64,000 nt of DNA from DATJSJ01 sp035504175 (lineage in GTDB: Bacteria > Pseudomonadota > Alphaproteobacteria > Acetobacterales > Acetobacteraceae). Positions 34,060 to 42,840 of this stretch are shown in pieces. Position 1 is the first letter of the stretch, and each line of letters starts with the position of its first letter. Both the position numbers and the translations under genes were made by a program. The notes under the pieces are model-generated. The model had not been told where the DNA came from. It saw nothing but the letters and a program-made list of their open reading frames with translations, and ran no database searches. The stretch is taken from assembly GCA_035504175.1 (NCBI GenBank), contig DATJSJ010000276.1, forward strand, positions 1 to 64,000, read 5' to 3'.

Positions 34060-36306
34060 CTACTCGCCCATCACCTTGTCCGGCGTGATCGGAAAGCGTC
34101 GCACCCGCACGCCGGTCGCGTGCCAGACCGCGTTGGCGACCGCGCCGGCCGTGCCGGTGATGCCGATCTCGCCCACGCCCTTGATGCCGAGCGGATTGAC
34201 GTGCGGATCCTCCTCCGCGACCAGGATCGCCTCCAGCGCCGGCACGTCGGCGCTCACCGGCACATGGTATTCCCCGAAATTCGCGTTCATCACCCGCCCG
34301 GAGCGCGGATCGAGCACCGCGCACTCGTGCAGCGCGAACGACACGCCCCAGATCATGCCGCCGAGATACTGGCTTTCCACCAGGCGCGGATTGATCACCC
34401 GTCCTGCCGCAAACGCACCGACCAGGCGCGAGACGCGAACCTGGCCGAGGTCCGGATCGACCACCGCCTCGCAGAACACCGCGCCGTGCGAGTACATGGC
34501 GTAGTGCTCATTCGACACGGGATCGGCGGCGGACTCCGCCCGCGCCTCGATCGACTGGCGGCCGGCGCGAGCAAGGATGGAAGCGTAGCTCTCGCCGCGG
34601 CTCTCATCGTCGCGCCGCAGCAACCGCCCCTCGCGTGCGATCACCCCGGCATTGCCGGCGCCGAACAGCAGGGATTGCTCGTCACTGGTGGCAAGATCAG
34701 CGAGTGCGGCGATCACCCGCGCGCCGGCATTGTGGATCGCCACGCCGGCGGTCGCGGTGTGCGCCGATCCGCCAGCGATGCCGCCATTCGGCAGACCGGA
34801 ACTGCCCATGCGGAACGTCACCTGCGCGATATCGATCCCGAGGCTGTCGGCCGCGATCTGCGCCAGTGCGGTCCAGGAGCCCTGGCCCATGTCGATCGCG
34901 CCGATCTCGACCGAACCGCTGCCATCGGCGCGCAGTTCCGCCCGTGCCTCGGCCTGGAACATCAGCGCCGGGAACAGCGCCGAGCCCATGCCCCAGCCGA
35001 TCAGCCGCCCGGCCGCATCGCGCATCTGCCGCGGCGCGCGCGGGCGCGAGGCCCAGCCGAAGCGCGCGGCACCCTGCGCGTAGCACTCGCGCAGTGCCTT
35101 CGACGAAAACGGCTTGCCGGAGAGCGGCTCGACCTCGGCGTAGTTCTTCAGCCGGAACGCCAGCGGATCCATGCCGCAGGCTTCTGCCATCTCGTCGATC
35201 GCACTCTCCAGTGCGATCGAGCCGGAGGCCTCGCCGGGTGCGCGCATGAAGAACGGCGTGCCGGTGTCGAGCCGCACCGCCTCGTAGGTGGTGGACAGCG
35301 CCGGGGTGGCGTAGAGCGTGTGTGACGGGCTGCCGCTCGGCTCGAAGAAATCGTCGAAGGTGCTGGAGGCGGTCAGCGTGTGATGGTCGAGCACCGTAAG
35401 CGCGCCATCCGCGCCGGCGCCGAGGCGCAGCGTCTGCCGCGTCGGCGCGCGATGCCCGACCGGACCGTACATCTGCTCGCGCCGCGTCACCAGCTTGACC
35501 GGCCGGCCGACCAGGCGCGCCGCCATGATGCCGAGCACCTGCGGCGACCAGACCGTGCCCTTCGACCCGAAGCCGCCACCGAGGAACGGCGTGCGGATAT
35601 GGATGTTCTCCGGCGCGATGCCGAACAGCCCGGCGATCCGCATCTGGGCGATCGCGACGCCCTGGCTTGGTGTGTCGAGGTGCAGCGTGTCGCCGTCCCA
35701 CGCCGCGACCACCGCGTGCGGCTCCATCGCGTTGTGGTACTGCGCCGAGGTTTCGTACACCGCCTCGATCCGGTGCGTCGCCGCGTCCAGGCCGGCGGCG
35801 ACGTCACCGGTCCCAAGCCGCGCGGGGAAGCCAGGGCCGACGGTCTGCGGCTCGAAGGCTTCGGCATCGCCCAGTTCGACGCGCGCCGGCTCGGTTTCGT
35901 ATGCCGGCTCGAGCAGCGCGGCGCCTTCCACCGCCGCTTCCAGCGTCTCCGCGATCACCACGGCGATCGGCTGGTTGGCGTAGCGGACGCGGTCGTCCTG
36001 TAGCAGGTCGAGCCGGTAGACGAACGGCTCGCCCGCCACGTCGGGATGCCGTGCCAGCTTCGGCGCGTTTGCCGGCGTCATGACCTCGACGACGCTGGGA
36101 TGCGCTTTGGCGGCGGCAAGGTTCATCGACGCGACGCGGCCGCGCGCGATGCTGCTCACCGCCATGACGGCGTGCAGCATGCCGGGCGGGTGATGGTCGG
36201 CGGCGTATTCCGCGCTGCCGGTCACTTTCAGCATGCCGTCGCGCCGGGTCAGCGGCTGGCCGATGCTGGAACCGTGGCGAACGTGGATCGGGGTGATCTC
36301 AGACAT
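34060..36306 (-). CDS. paoC: Aldehyde oxidoreductase, molybdenum-binding subunit (PaoC/YagR type)
   Basis: Molybdopterin-binding large subunit of 748 residues, xanthine-dehydrogenase family. Domain a/b starts PLTRRDGMLKVTGSAEYAADH. Cofactor-contact segments follow: FLGGGFGSKG, MRAPGEASGSIALESAIDEMA (substrate-channel Arg), IDMGQGSWTALAQIAADSLG, and the C-terminal KGVGEIGITGTAGAVANAVWHATG with the catalytic Glu in GVGEIG. It oxidises aldehydes to acids by hydroxylation. The start at 36306 has a GGGAG site and overlaps the FAD-subunit gene by eight bases. The size fits PaoC. No MocA/PaoD-type cofactor-insertion gene is adjacent. Confidence 0.9.
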   Translation of the reverse strand: MSEITPIHVRHGSSIGQPLTRRDGMLKVTGSAEYAADHHPPGMLHAVMAVSSIARGRVASMNLAAAKAHPSVVEVMTPANAPKLARHPDVAGEPFVYRLDLLQDDRVRYANQPIAVVIAETLEAAVEGAALLEPAYETEPARVELGDAEAFEPQTVGPGFPARLGTGDVAAGLDAATHRIEAVYETSAQYHNAMEPHAVVAAWDGDTLHLDTPSQGVAIAQMRIAGLFGIAPENIHIRTPFLGGGFGSKGTVWSPQVLGIMAARLVGRPVKLVTRREQMYGPVGHRAPTRQTLRLGAGADGALTVLDHHTLTASSTFDDFFEPSGSPSHTLYATPALSTTYEAVRLDTGTPFFMRAPGEASGSIALESAIDEMAEACGMDPLAFRLKNYAEVEPLSGKPFSSKALRECYAQGAARFGWASRPRAPRQMRDAAGRLIGWGMGSALFPALMFQAEARAELRADGSGSVEIGAIDMGQGSWTALAQIAADSLGIDIAQVTFRMGSSGLPNGGIAGGSAHTATAGVAIHNAGARVIAALADLATSDEQSLLFGAGNAGVIAREGRLLRRDDESRGESYASILARAGRQSIEARAESAADPVSNEHYAMYSHGAVFCEAVVDPDLGQVRVSRLVGAFAAGRVINPRLVESQYLGGMIWGVSFALHECAVLDPRSGRVMNANFGEYHVPVSADVPALEAILVAEEDPHVNPLGIKGVGEIGITGTAGAVANAVWHATGVRVRRFPITPDKVMGE

Positions 36307-37357
36307 GGGCCGACACTCCCGCGGAGGGGGCGAACACCGAGCCGGGCAGGGCGGGAATGCGATCCGGCGTGCCGGCGGCGGCGAGGCGAAGCGCCCGCAC
36401 GGCGACGCGCCGCGCGAGCTCGATCTTGAATGCGTTGTCGCCGGAGGGTTTTGCGTCCGCGAGCGCGGCTTCGGCCGCGGCGCGGAACGCCGCATCGCTC
36501 GGCTGCGCGCCGGCGAGGCGCTGTTCCGCCGCGTGCGCTCGCCAGGGCTTCGCGGCGACGCCGCCCAGCGCCAGCCGCGCCTCGGCGATCATGCCGCCCT
36601 GCAGCCGCAGCGCCGCGGCGGCGGAGACCAGTGCGAAAGCGTAGGACGTGCGCTCACGCAGCTTGAGGTAGCGGGCGTTCGCCGCAAATGCGGCCGCCTC
36701 GGGCGGCAGGCGCACCGCGACGATCAACTCGCCCGGAAGCAGCATGCTCTCGCGCTGCGGCGTGTCGCCGGGCAGGCAATGGAATTCGGCAAGCGGCACC
36801 TCGCGCTGGCCGGAGGCGGTCGCGATCTCCACCACCGCGTCGAGGGCTGCCAGCGGCACGCAGAAATCGGACGGATGGGTGGCGATGCAATGCTCACTCC
36901 AGCCCAGCACCGCGTGCAGGCGGGTCTCGCCGCCGCGCGCCTCGCAGCCCGCGCCCGGGTCGCGCCTGTTGCAGGCGCTGGCCACGTCATAGAAATAAGC
37001 GCAGCGGGTGCGCTGCATCAGGTTGCCGCCGACAGTCGCGGCATTGCGCAACTGCGCCGACGCGCCAGAGAGCAGCGCCTCGGCGACCGCGGGATAGGTG
37101 CGCGCGAAGTCCCGGTCATGCGCCAGATCGCTGTTGCGCACCAGCGCACCGATGCGCAGGCCCCCATCCGACAGGCGCTCGATCCGGTCGAGCCCGGGCA
37201 GGCGGGTGATGTCGACCAGGCGCGCGGGACGGGTGACGCCACCTTTCATCAGGTCGAGCAGGTTGGTGCCGGCGGCGAGATACGTGGCCCCCGGCGCGCT
37301 CGCCGCCGCCACCGCCTCGGCGACGCTGCCGGCGCGGACATAGTCGAAGCGGTTCAT
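36299..37357 (-). CDS. paoB: Aldehyde oxidoreductase, FAD/[4Fe-4S] subunit (PaoB/YagS type)
   Basis: Medium subunit of 352 residues with the FAD-binding blocks YLAAGTNLLDLMKGG and NAATVGGNLMQRTRC. An insertion carrying four cysteines follows (C-x9-C-x8-C-x18-C, from TRCAYFYD to SEHCIATHPSD), the same pattern that binds an extra [4Fe-4S] cluster in E. coli PaoB. The CO-dehydrogenase flavoprotein C-terminal domain (RTSYAFALVSAAAALRL) closes the chain. It overlaps both neighbours (four and eight bases), so the three subunits are tightly coupled. A GGGAGAAG site precedes the ATG. Confidence 0.92.
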   Translation of the reverse strand: MNRFDYVRAGSVAEAVAAASAPGATYLAAGTNLLDLMKGGVTRPARLVDITRLPGLDRIERLSDGGLRIGALVRNSDLAHDRDFARTYPAVAEALLSGASAQLRNAATVGGNLMQRTRCAYFYDVASACNRRDPGAGCEARGGETRLHAVLGWSEHCIATHPSDFCVPLAALDAVVEIATASGQREVPLAEFHCLPGDTPQRESMLLPGELIVAVRLPPEAAAFAANARYLKLRERTSYAFALVSAAAALRLQGGMIAEARLALGGVAAKPWRAHAAEQRLAGAQPSDAAFRAAAEAALADAKPSGDNAFKIELARRVAVRALRLAAAGTPDRIPALPGSVFAPSAGVSAHV

Positions 37358-37851
37358 GCGGCTTCTCCCTGCGCCGTCGCGGCCAGGCGTCGCTGCGCGT
37401 CGAGCACCGCCGCGGTGATGCCGGCATAGGCGCCGCAGCGGCAGAGATTGCCGCTCATCGCCTCGCGCACCCGTTCCGGATCGTCGCCGGCCTGCGCCTC
37501 GGCGATCAGCCCGACCGCGCTCATGATCTGGCCCGGCGTGCAGAAGCCGCACTGAAAGCCATCATGCTCGATGAACGCCGCCTGCACCGGATGCAGATGG
37601 TCGCCCTGCGCCAGGCCCTCGATGGTCAGAATCTCGGCGCCGTCATGGCTGATCGCCAGCGCCAGGCAGGAATTCACCCGCCTGCCGTCGACCAGCACGG
37701 TGCAGGCGCCGCACTGCCCGCGATCGCAGCCCTTCTTGGTGCCGGTGAGGTCCAGTCGCTCGCGCAGCAGGTCCAGGAGCGTGACGCGCTCGTCCTCGAG
37801 CGTGACCTCCCGGCGCTGACCGTTGACGGTCAGGGACATCGACAGGGTCAT
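37354..37851 (-). CDS. paoA: Aldehyde oxidoreductase, [2Fe-2S] subunit (PaoA/YagT type)
   Basis: Small subunit of 165 residues. The plant-ferredoxin cluster motif is GCDRGQCGACTVLVDGRRVNSC, and the C-terminal helical-bundle cluster is FQCGFCTPGQIMS with MSGNLCRCGAY. Unlike E. coli PaoA it has no Tat signal (it starts MTLSMSLTVNGQ), so the enzyme is predicted to stay in the cytoplasm. It is the first gene of the minus-strand operon; the ribosome site is modest, with GCGAGA shortly upstream. Confidence 0.92.
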   Translation of the reverse strand: MTLSMSLTVNGQRREVTLEDERVTLLDLLRERLDLTGTKKGCDRGQCGACTVLVDGRRVNSCLALAISHDGAEILTIEGLAQGDHLHPVQAAFIEHDGFQCGFCTPGQIMSAVGLIAEAQAGDDPERVREAMSGNLCRCGAYAGITAAVLDAQRRLAATAQGEAA

Positions 37852-38244
37852 GTGGTGTCTCGCTTTTAAGCGTGTTCAGCCGAAGGCGGATCAGACAGGA
37901 ACGCGCCCGGAGCGGGCATCCGACAGGGTGCAACGGCGCCGGCCGGACGCGGCCTTGCGCGACGCAACCCTCGGTGGCGCGGTTGGACGGCCTGCGTGTC
38001 GCATGCGCCGCCCGCTCGCCGATGAAGGATGTCCCGGACACGGATCAACCATCTGGTTGCCGGTCGACGCCAGACGTGCAAGCGCCGTCAAGCGGCCGCA
38101 CGCAAGCGTGATGTCAGGGAGCCCGTTCCAGGCCGGCATCCGCCGGTGATGGCGGCGGAAGGCCAGCAGCGACAGTCTGTGCCGCAGCGGGCGGAGAGCG
38201 CAAGCGCAAATCCCGGCACTCCCCAAATGGCCAGTGCAGCGTGA
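37852..38244. other. Intergenic region upstream of the aldehyde oxidoreductase operon
   Basis: About 390 bases without a recognisable gene, between the 2Fe-2S subunit start and the end of the fused sugar transporter gene. It must hold the oxidoreductase promoter; AT-richer patches (CTTTTAAGCG near 37863) lie close to the start. No defined operator or RNA structure is recognised. Confidence 0.4.
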
Positions 38245-40773
38245 TCAGCCGCGGCGGCGGCCGAAGGAGAAGATCGCGACCGCGAGCAGGGTCAGCACGC
38301 CGGTCCAGACATATTGTACGTAGGCCGAGACGTGCAGCAGGTTGAGCGCGTTCTGCATCAGCCCGATCAGCACCGCGCCAGCCAGCGTGCCGAGTGCCGT
38401 GCCGATGCCGCCGAACACGCTTGCCCCGCCGATCACGACGGCGGTGATCGAGGTCAGGGTGAATTGCGTCCCGGCCTGCGGATCGCCGCTGCCGATGCGC
38501 GCTGCGACCAGCAGCCCGGCCAGCGCCGCGCACAGGCTGCAGAACAGATAGGCGCCGGCGTGCACCGCACCGACCGGCAGACCGACACTGTGGGCGGCAT
38601 CGGCGCTGGAGCCGACCGCGTAGAGCCGCTTGCCGACCCGTCCCCGCACCAGCAGCCATTCCGCGAGCAGCGTCGCCGCGAGCACGACGCAGGGCGCGAC
38701 CGGCACCGGTCCCACCTGCGCCGTGAGCGCGTCCATGAACCACTCGCCGATCTCACCGCCCGGGCTCGGCCGCACCAGCAGCGCAGCGCCCGTGACGATC
38801 GAGAAGCTGGCGAGGGTCGCGATCAGATCGGGGATGCGCAGCCGCAGGATCAGCCCGGCATTCAGCGCGCCGGCCAGCGCGCCGGCGACGAGCCCGGCGC
38901 CAACGCCGAGCAGCGCCGAACCGACGCCGTCGCCGGTCGCGACCCAGGACACGATCGCCGTGACCAGGCTGATCAGCGGCCCGACGGACAGGTCGATCCC
39001 GCCGGTCAGAACGACCGCGAGCTGCCCGAGTGCCGCCAGTGCGAGCGGCGTGATCTGCAGCGACAGGTCGCCGAGATTGCGCGCGGTGAAAAAATACGGC
39101 GAGCGCCAGGTGGTCAGCGCGCCCAGCAGCAAGACGAGTGCCGCGACCAGCATGGCCGGTGCGTAGCGCCCGCCGCCGGCCTGCGCGGCGTCACGCCGGG
39201 CGGTTGCACGATGCCCGGAGACGCGCACGGCCGCGCCGACGATGCGCTCCTCGGTCGCGGCCGCGCCGGCGACCTCGTCCACGACGCGGCCTTGCGAGAC
39301 GACCAGGATGCGGTCGGACAGCCCGATCAGTTCCAGCAGGTCGGAGGAGACGAGGATGATGCCGCATCCGGCGGCGGCCAGCGCGCGCAGCCGGCGGTAG
39401 ATGTCGAGCTTGGTCGCGACGTCGACGCCCTGGGTCGGCTCCTCGAACATCAGCACGCGGGGCGCGCCGCGGGTCCAGCGGCCCAGCACGATCTTCTGCT
39501 GGTTGCCGCCGGAGAGCGTAGCCGCGGGCTGCTCGATGCCATGCGCGCGGACCGCGAATTCCGTCATCACGGCGGCTGCGGCCTGGCGTTCCCGCGCTGC
39601 GGGCAGCAGGAAGAAGCGCGACCAGCGCGCGAGATGCGGCAGGCCCACGTTGCGGCGGATGGAGTGCGGCAGGAACAGCCCGCCGCGGCGCCGATCGCCC
39701 GGCACGTAGACGAGACCGGCGGTGATCGCCCGCCGCGGCGAGGACAGCGTCGCCGCGCGACCACCGAGCCGCAGCGTGCCGCTCACCGGCCGCAGGCCGA
39801 ACAGGCCGCGCACGATCTCCGCCTGGCCGTTGCCCTGGATGCCGCCGATGCCGAGGATCTCGCCGGCGGCGACGCGGAACGACACGTCCACGAACGCGCC
39901 GGCGCCGGAGAGGCCGGCGACCTCGAGCAGCGGCGCACCGGTCGCGGCGGTCGCACCGGTCGCACCGGTCGCACCGGTCGCACCGGTCGCGGCGGCGCGC
40001 GGCGGATAGGCAAGTTCCACCGACCGGCCGACCATCATCGCCACCAGCGCGTGCTCGCTCGTGGCATGCGCGGCGACCGTGCCCATCACCTCGCCGTCCT
40101 TCATGACGGTGATGCGGTCGGCCAGCGCCAGCACTTCCGGCAGGCGGTGCGAGATGAACACGATCGCCGTGCCGCCGGCGCGCAGTTCGCGCAGGATGGC
40201 GAACAGCCGCTCCGCCTCGGCGCTGTCGAGCGCCGAGGTCGGTTCATCCAGGATCAGCACCGCCGGATCCGTGGTCAGCGCCCGCGCCACCTCGACGAGT
40301 TGCCGCTGGTCGAAGGCGAGGCTGGCGACCGGTGCGGCGAGCGGCACGGCCACGCCGAGCCGGTCGAGCAGCGTCTGCGCGCCGCGTTCCATGGCGGTGC
40401 GATCGATCAGCACCGCGCCGCCCGGCTCGCGGCCGAGCCAGATGTTCTCGGCGACATCCAGGTCGGGCACCAGCCGCGTGTCCTGGTAGACCATCGCGAT
40501 GCCGCTGCGCTGCGCGTCGCGCGGTCCAGCGAAGCGGACGGGGCGCCCGGCGCGGATGATCGTGCCGGCATCCGGCGCATGCAGCCCCGCCAGGATGCGC
40601 ATCAGCGTCGACTTGCCGGCACCGTTCTCGCCGACCAGCGCATGGATTTCGCCCGCCATCACGTCGAACGCGGCGCCGCGCAAGGCGCGCACGCCGGGAA
40701 AGCTCTTGTCGATGCCGGAGACGGCGAGGACCGGTCCGGTCCCCGCCACCGCCGGCCGCTCGGCCAGACGCAT
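38245..40773 (-). CDS. Fused sugar ABC transporter: RbsA-type double ATPase plus RbsC-type permease
   Basis: Single 842-residue chain joining two proteins that are normally separate. Residues about 1-245 and 260-510 are the two ATPase halves: Walker A GENGAGKST and ILDEPTSALD in the first; the degenerate GGIQGNGQAE and active signature LSGGNQQKIVLGRW in the second, as in RbsA. From about residue 535 comes an RbsC-like permease: YAPAMLVAALVLLLG, LAVVLTGGIDLSVGPLISL, AVVIGGASVFGGIGT. The first signature is eroded (LAFDQRQLVEV). The inter-half linker is an (Ala-Thr-Gly)n run coded by 9-base repeats. The ATG overlaps the binding-protein stop by one base (TGATG). A second, separate permease precedes the binding-protein gene. 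Confidence 0.88.
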   Translation of the reverse strand: MRLAERPAVAGTGPVLAVSGIDKSFPGVRALRGAAFDVMAGEIHALVGENGAGKSTLMRILAGLHAPDAGTIIRAGRPVRFAGPRDAQRSGIAMVYQDTRLVPDLDVAENIWLGREPGGAVLIDRTAMERGAQTLLDRLGVAVPLAAPVASLAFDQRQLVEVARALTTDPAVLILDEPTSALDSAEAERLFAILRELRAGGTAIVFISHRLPEVLALADRITVMKDGEVMGTVAAHATSEHALVAMMVGRSVELAYPPRAAATGATGATGATGATAATGAPLLEVAGLSGAGAFVDVSFRVAAGEILGIGGIQGNGQAEIVRGLFGLRPVSGTLRLGGRAATLSSPRRAITAGLVYVPGDRRRGGLFLPHSIRRNVGLPHLARWSRFFLLPAARERQAAAAVMTEFAVRAHGIEQPAATLSGGNQQKIVLGRWTRGAPRVLMFEEPTQGVDVATKLDIYRRLRALAAAGCGIILVSSDLLELIGLSDRILVVSQGRVVDEVAGAAATEERIVGAAVRVSGHRATARRDAAQAGGGRYAPAMLVAALVLLLGALTTWRSPYFFTARNLGDLSLQITPLALAALGQLAVVLTGGIDLSVGPLISLVTAIVSWVATGDGVGSALLGVGAGLVAGALAGALNAGLILRLRIPDLIATLASFSIVTGAALLVRPSPGGEIGEWFMDALTAQVGPVPVAPCVVLAATLLAEWLLVRGRVGKRLYAVGSSADAAHSVGLPVGAVHAGAYLFCSLCAALAGLLVAARIGSGDPQAGTQFTLTSITAVVIGGASVFGGIGTALGTLAGAVLIGLMQNALNLLHVSAYVQYVWTGVLTLLAVAIFSFGRRRG
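39950..39985. repeat. Tandem 9-bp repeat coding an Ala-Thr-Gly linker
   Basis: Four perfect copies of GTCGCACCG in tandem, flanked by degenerate copies (GTCGCGGCG), inside the fused transporter gene. The period of nine keeps frame, so copy-number change would only lengthen or shorten the (Ala-Thr-Gly)n linker between the two ATPase halves. Confidence 0.9.
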
Positions 40774-41855
40774 CAATGGAACAGCTTCTTCAGCTCCGCA
40801 TCGGAGAGATTGGTGTCGATGAACACACCATCGGGCAGATCGGGGCGGATGTATTGCTGATAGTTGGCGTCCGTGATCAGCGTCGGCTCGATGGTTTGCG
40901 TCTTCGGCACGCTGTCGCCGGCGAGCAGCTTCAGCGCGGTGCGGATCGCCACCACGCCTTCCCAGCTCGGTTCCGACATTGCGCCGATCCTGAAGCCGGG
41001 CTGGTTGGCGTGCTCGCGCGCGTAGAGCTTGAGAAAGCCGTTGTAGTCATCGCCGGTCATCGGCACCAGCTTGCGGCCGGCCGCCAGCATCGCCTCGGCG
41101 GCGCCGGTCGCGTCCTGGCCGCCATCGCACCACACGCCGTCGATCTCCGGATAGGCAGTGAGCAGATCGGCCATCACCACCTTGGCCTTGTCCTCCTGCC
41201 AGAACGCGTCCTTGAAGGCGAGCACTTCGATGCCGCTGCCGAGCGCCGACTTGGCGCCGGCCCAGGCGGCGGCCGTGTAGGAGTTGCCCGGCAGGCCGCC
41301 GAGCGCGACGATCTTGCCTTTGCCGCCGAGCGCGTCGTGCAGGAACGCCCCGAGCCGCGCCCCTTTCTTCGACGGATCGGTGCCGATATAGGCGTCCCAG
41401 TGCTCGCCCTCGACCGGCAAATTGAACGGCACGGCCGCGATGCCGGCGCGCATCGCCTTGCGCAGTGCCGGTGCGACTGCGGTGCCGGAATTGGCGATGC
41501 ACAGGATCGCATCGACCTGCTGCGAGATCAGGTCCTGGATGTCGTTGACCTGCTTGGTGATGTCGCCCTGGCCGTCGACCACGATGAAATCGGCGATCTC
41601 CGGATGCTTCGCCGCCTCGATGCGCATCGCCGCGAGGCATTCGGTGCGCCAGGTGTTGCCGGAGAAGCCGTTGCTGAAGCCGATCCGGACCTTGCCGCTC
41701 TTCTTGAACTTCGCCCCCGACGTCGTCTGCGTCGAATCGACGATCTTGGCGTCGGAGATCACGTCGGCGAAGCCCGGACGCGGCAGCAGTGCCGCGGCGG
41801 CGATGCCGGCGCCGAGCTGCAGCAGCCGGCGCCGGCCGGTCGATGGCTGGTTCAT
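40773..41855 (-). CDS. Ribose-type sugar ABC substrate-binding protein
   Basis: Periplasmic binding protein of 360 residues of the Peripla_BP_4 family. The N terminus has a Tat-like signal: TGRRRLLQLGAGIAAAALLPRPGFA. The mature chain shows the RbsB pattern: VRIGFSNGFSGNTWRTEC, FIVVDGQGDITKQVNDIQDLISQQVDAILC, IAAVPFNLPVEG and GVWCDGGQDATGAAEAM. It lies between an RbsC-like permease gene and the fused transporter gene in one minus-strand unit. The ligand is probably a sugar or sugar acid, given the dehydratase at the head of the operon. A 28-base gap separates it from the permease gene. Confidence 0.9.
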   Translation of the reverse strand: MNQPSTGRRRLLQLGAGIAAAALLPRPGFADVISDAKIVDSTQTTSGAKFKKSGKVRIGFSNGFSGNTWRTECLAAMRIEAAKHPEIADFIVVDGQGDITKQVNDIQDLISQQVDAILCIANSGTAVAPALRKAMRAGIAAVPFNLPVEGEHWDAYIGTDPSKKGARLGAFLHDALGGKGKIVALGGLPGNSYTAAAWAGAKSALGSGIEVLAFKDAFWQEDKAKVVMADLLTAYPEIDGVWCDGGQDATGAAEAMLAAGRKLVPMTGDDYNGFLKLYAREHANQPGFRIGAMSEPSWEGVVAIRTALKLLAGDSVPKTQTIEPTLITDANYQQYIRPDLPDGVFIDTNLSDAELKKLFH

Positions 41856-41883
41856 GACAAAATCCTCCCGATTTGTTCGAGTT

Positions 41884-42840
41884 TCATGCGATCCGTGCCG
41901 CGCCGGATGTCACGGCGCGGTAGACGACGACGCTGCCGGCGATGATGACGCCTTGCACGACGTACTGCGCACCGGTGGAGAGATGCGCGATGGTGGTGAA
42001 GCTGCTCGCCTCGGTGATGAACAGCGCGCCGCCCAGCGTGCCGATGATGCCGCCGATGCCGCCGGTCAGCGCGGTGCCGCCGACCACCGCGGCGGCGACC
42101 GAGGTGAGCAGGAACTGGTTGCCGATGCCGAGGCTGGGATTGCCGATATAGGCGGTGAGCAGCAGCCCGCCGAGGCTTGCCATCAGCGCCGAGAGCGCAT
42201 AGGCGGCGATCAGCACGCCGCGCACCGGCACGCCCATCAGATGCGCCGCGACCGGATTGGCGCCGACCGCGTAGAGGTAGCGGCCGAACACCGTGCGCCC
42301 GAGCAGGAACAGCCCGCCCAGTGCGATCGCGATCCAGCACAGCGTGCTCGCCGGCACGCCCCAGAGCGCGCCCTGGCCAAGCACCTGAAAGCCGGGCGCC
42401 GCATGGCCGTGCGGCGCGCCGCCGGTGTAGAGCAGCGCCGCGCCGAACAGGATGGCGTTGCTGGAGAGCGTGGCGATCAGCGGCGTCACGCGCAGCCAGG
42501 CGATCAGCACGCCGTTGCCCGCGCCGATCGCGAGCCCGACCGCAAGGCAGATCGCGATTGCTTGCGGCGCCGACCCGGCGCGACCGTCCATCAGCGCGGT
42601 CGAGAGGATGTTGACCAGCGTGACGACGCCCCCGACCGAGAGATCGATGCCGCCGACCAACAGGGCGATCGTCTGGCCGAGCGACACCACGCCGAGAAAG
42701 GCGGTGACCTGCAGGATGTTGCGCACCTGCGCGGCACTCAGAAAGGCGGGCGAGACCAGGGCGGCGACCAGGTACAGCGCCACCACCGCGACCCAGATCG
42801 GGGCCGCACCGAGCAGCGCCGAAGGCCGCGCCCGGTTCAT
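41884..42840 (-). CDS. Ribose-type sugar ABC permease
   Basis: Inner-membrane permease of 318 residues, BPD_transp_2 fold, about 8-10 hydrophobic helices. Typical blocks are LVGGIDLSVGGVVTLVNIL, VLIAWLRVTPLIATLSSNAI, LYAVGANPVAAHLMGVPV and AAAVVGGTALTGGIGGIIGTLGG. It overlaps the dehydratase stop by four bases (ATGA). With the permease domain of the fused gene it would supply two different transmembrane halves to one importer. Confidence 0.9.
   Translation of the reverse strand: MNRARPSALLGAAPIWVAVVALYLVAALVSPAFLSAAQVRNILQVTAFLGVVSLGQTIALLVGGIDLSVGGVVTLVNILSTALMDGRAGSAPQAIAICLAVGLAIGAGNGVLIAWLRVTPLIATLSSNAILFGAALLYTGGAPHGHAAPGFQVLGQGALWGVPASTLCWIAIALGGLFLLGRTVFGRYLYAVGANPVAAHLMGVPVRGVLIAAYALSALMASLGGLLLTAYIGNPSLGIGNQFLLTSVAAAVVGGTALTGGIGGIIGTLGGALFITEASSFTTIAHLSTGAQYVVQGVIIAGSVVVYRAVTSGAARIA

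Noticed and set aside
39950..39985. Short regular repeats as a possible CRISPR array
   Set aside because: A 9-base in-frame coding repeat without spacers, inside a transporter gene.
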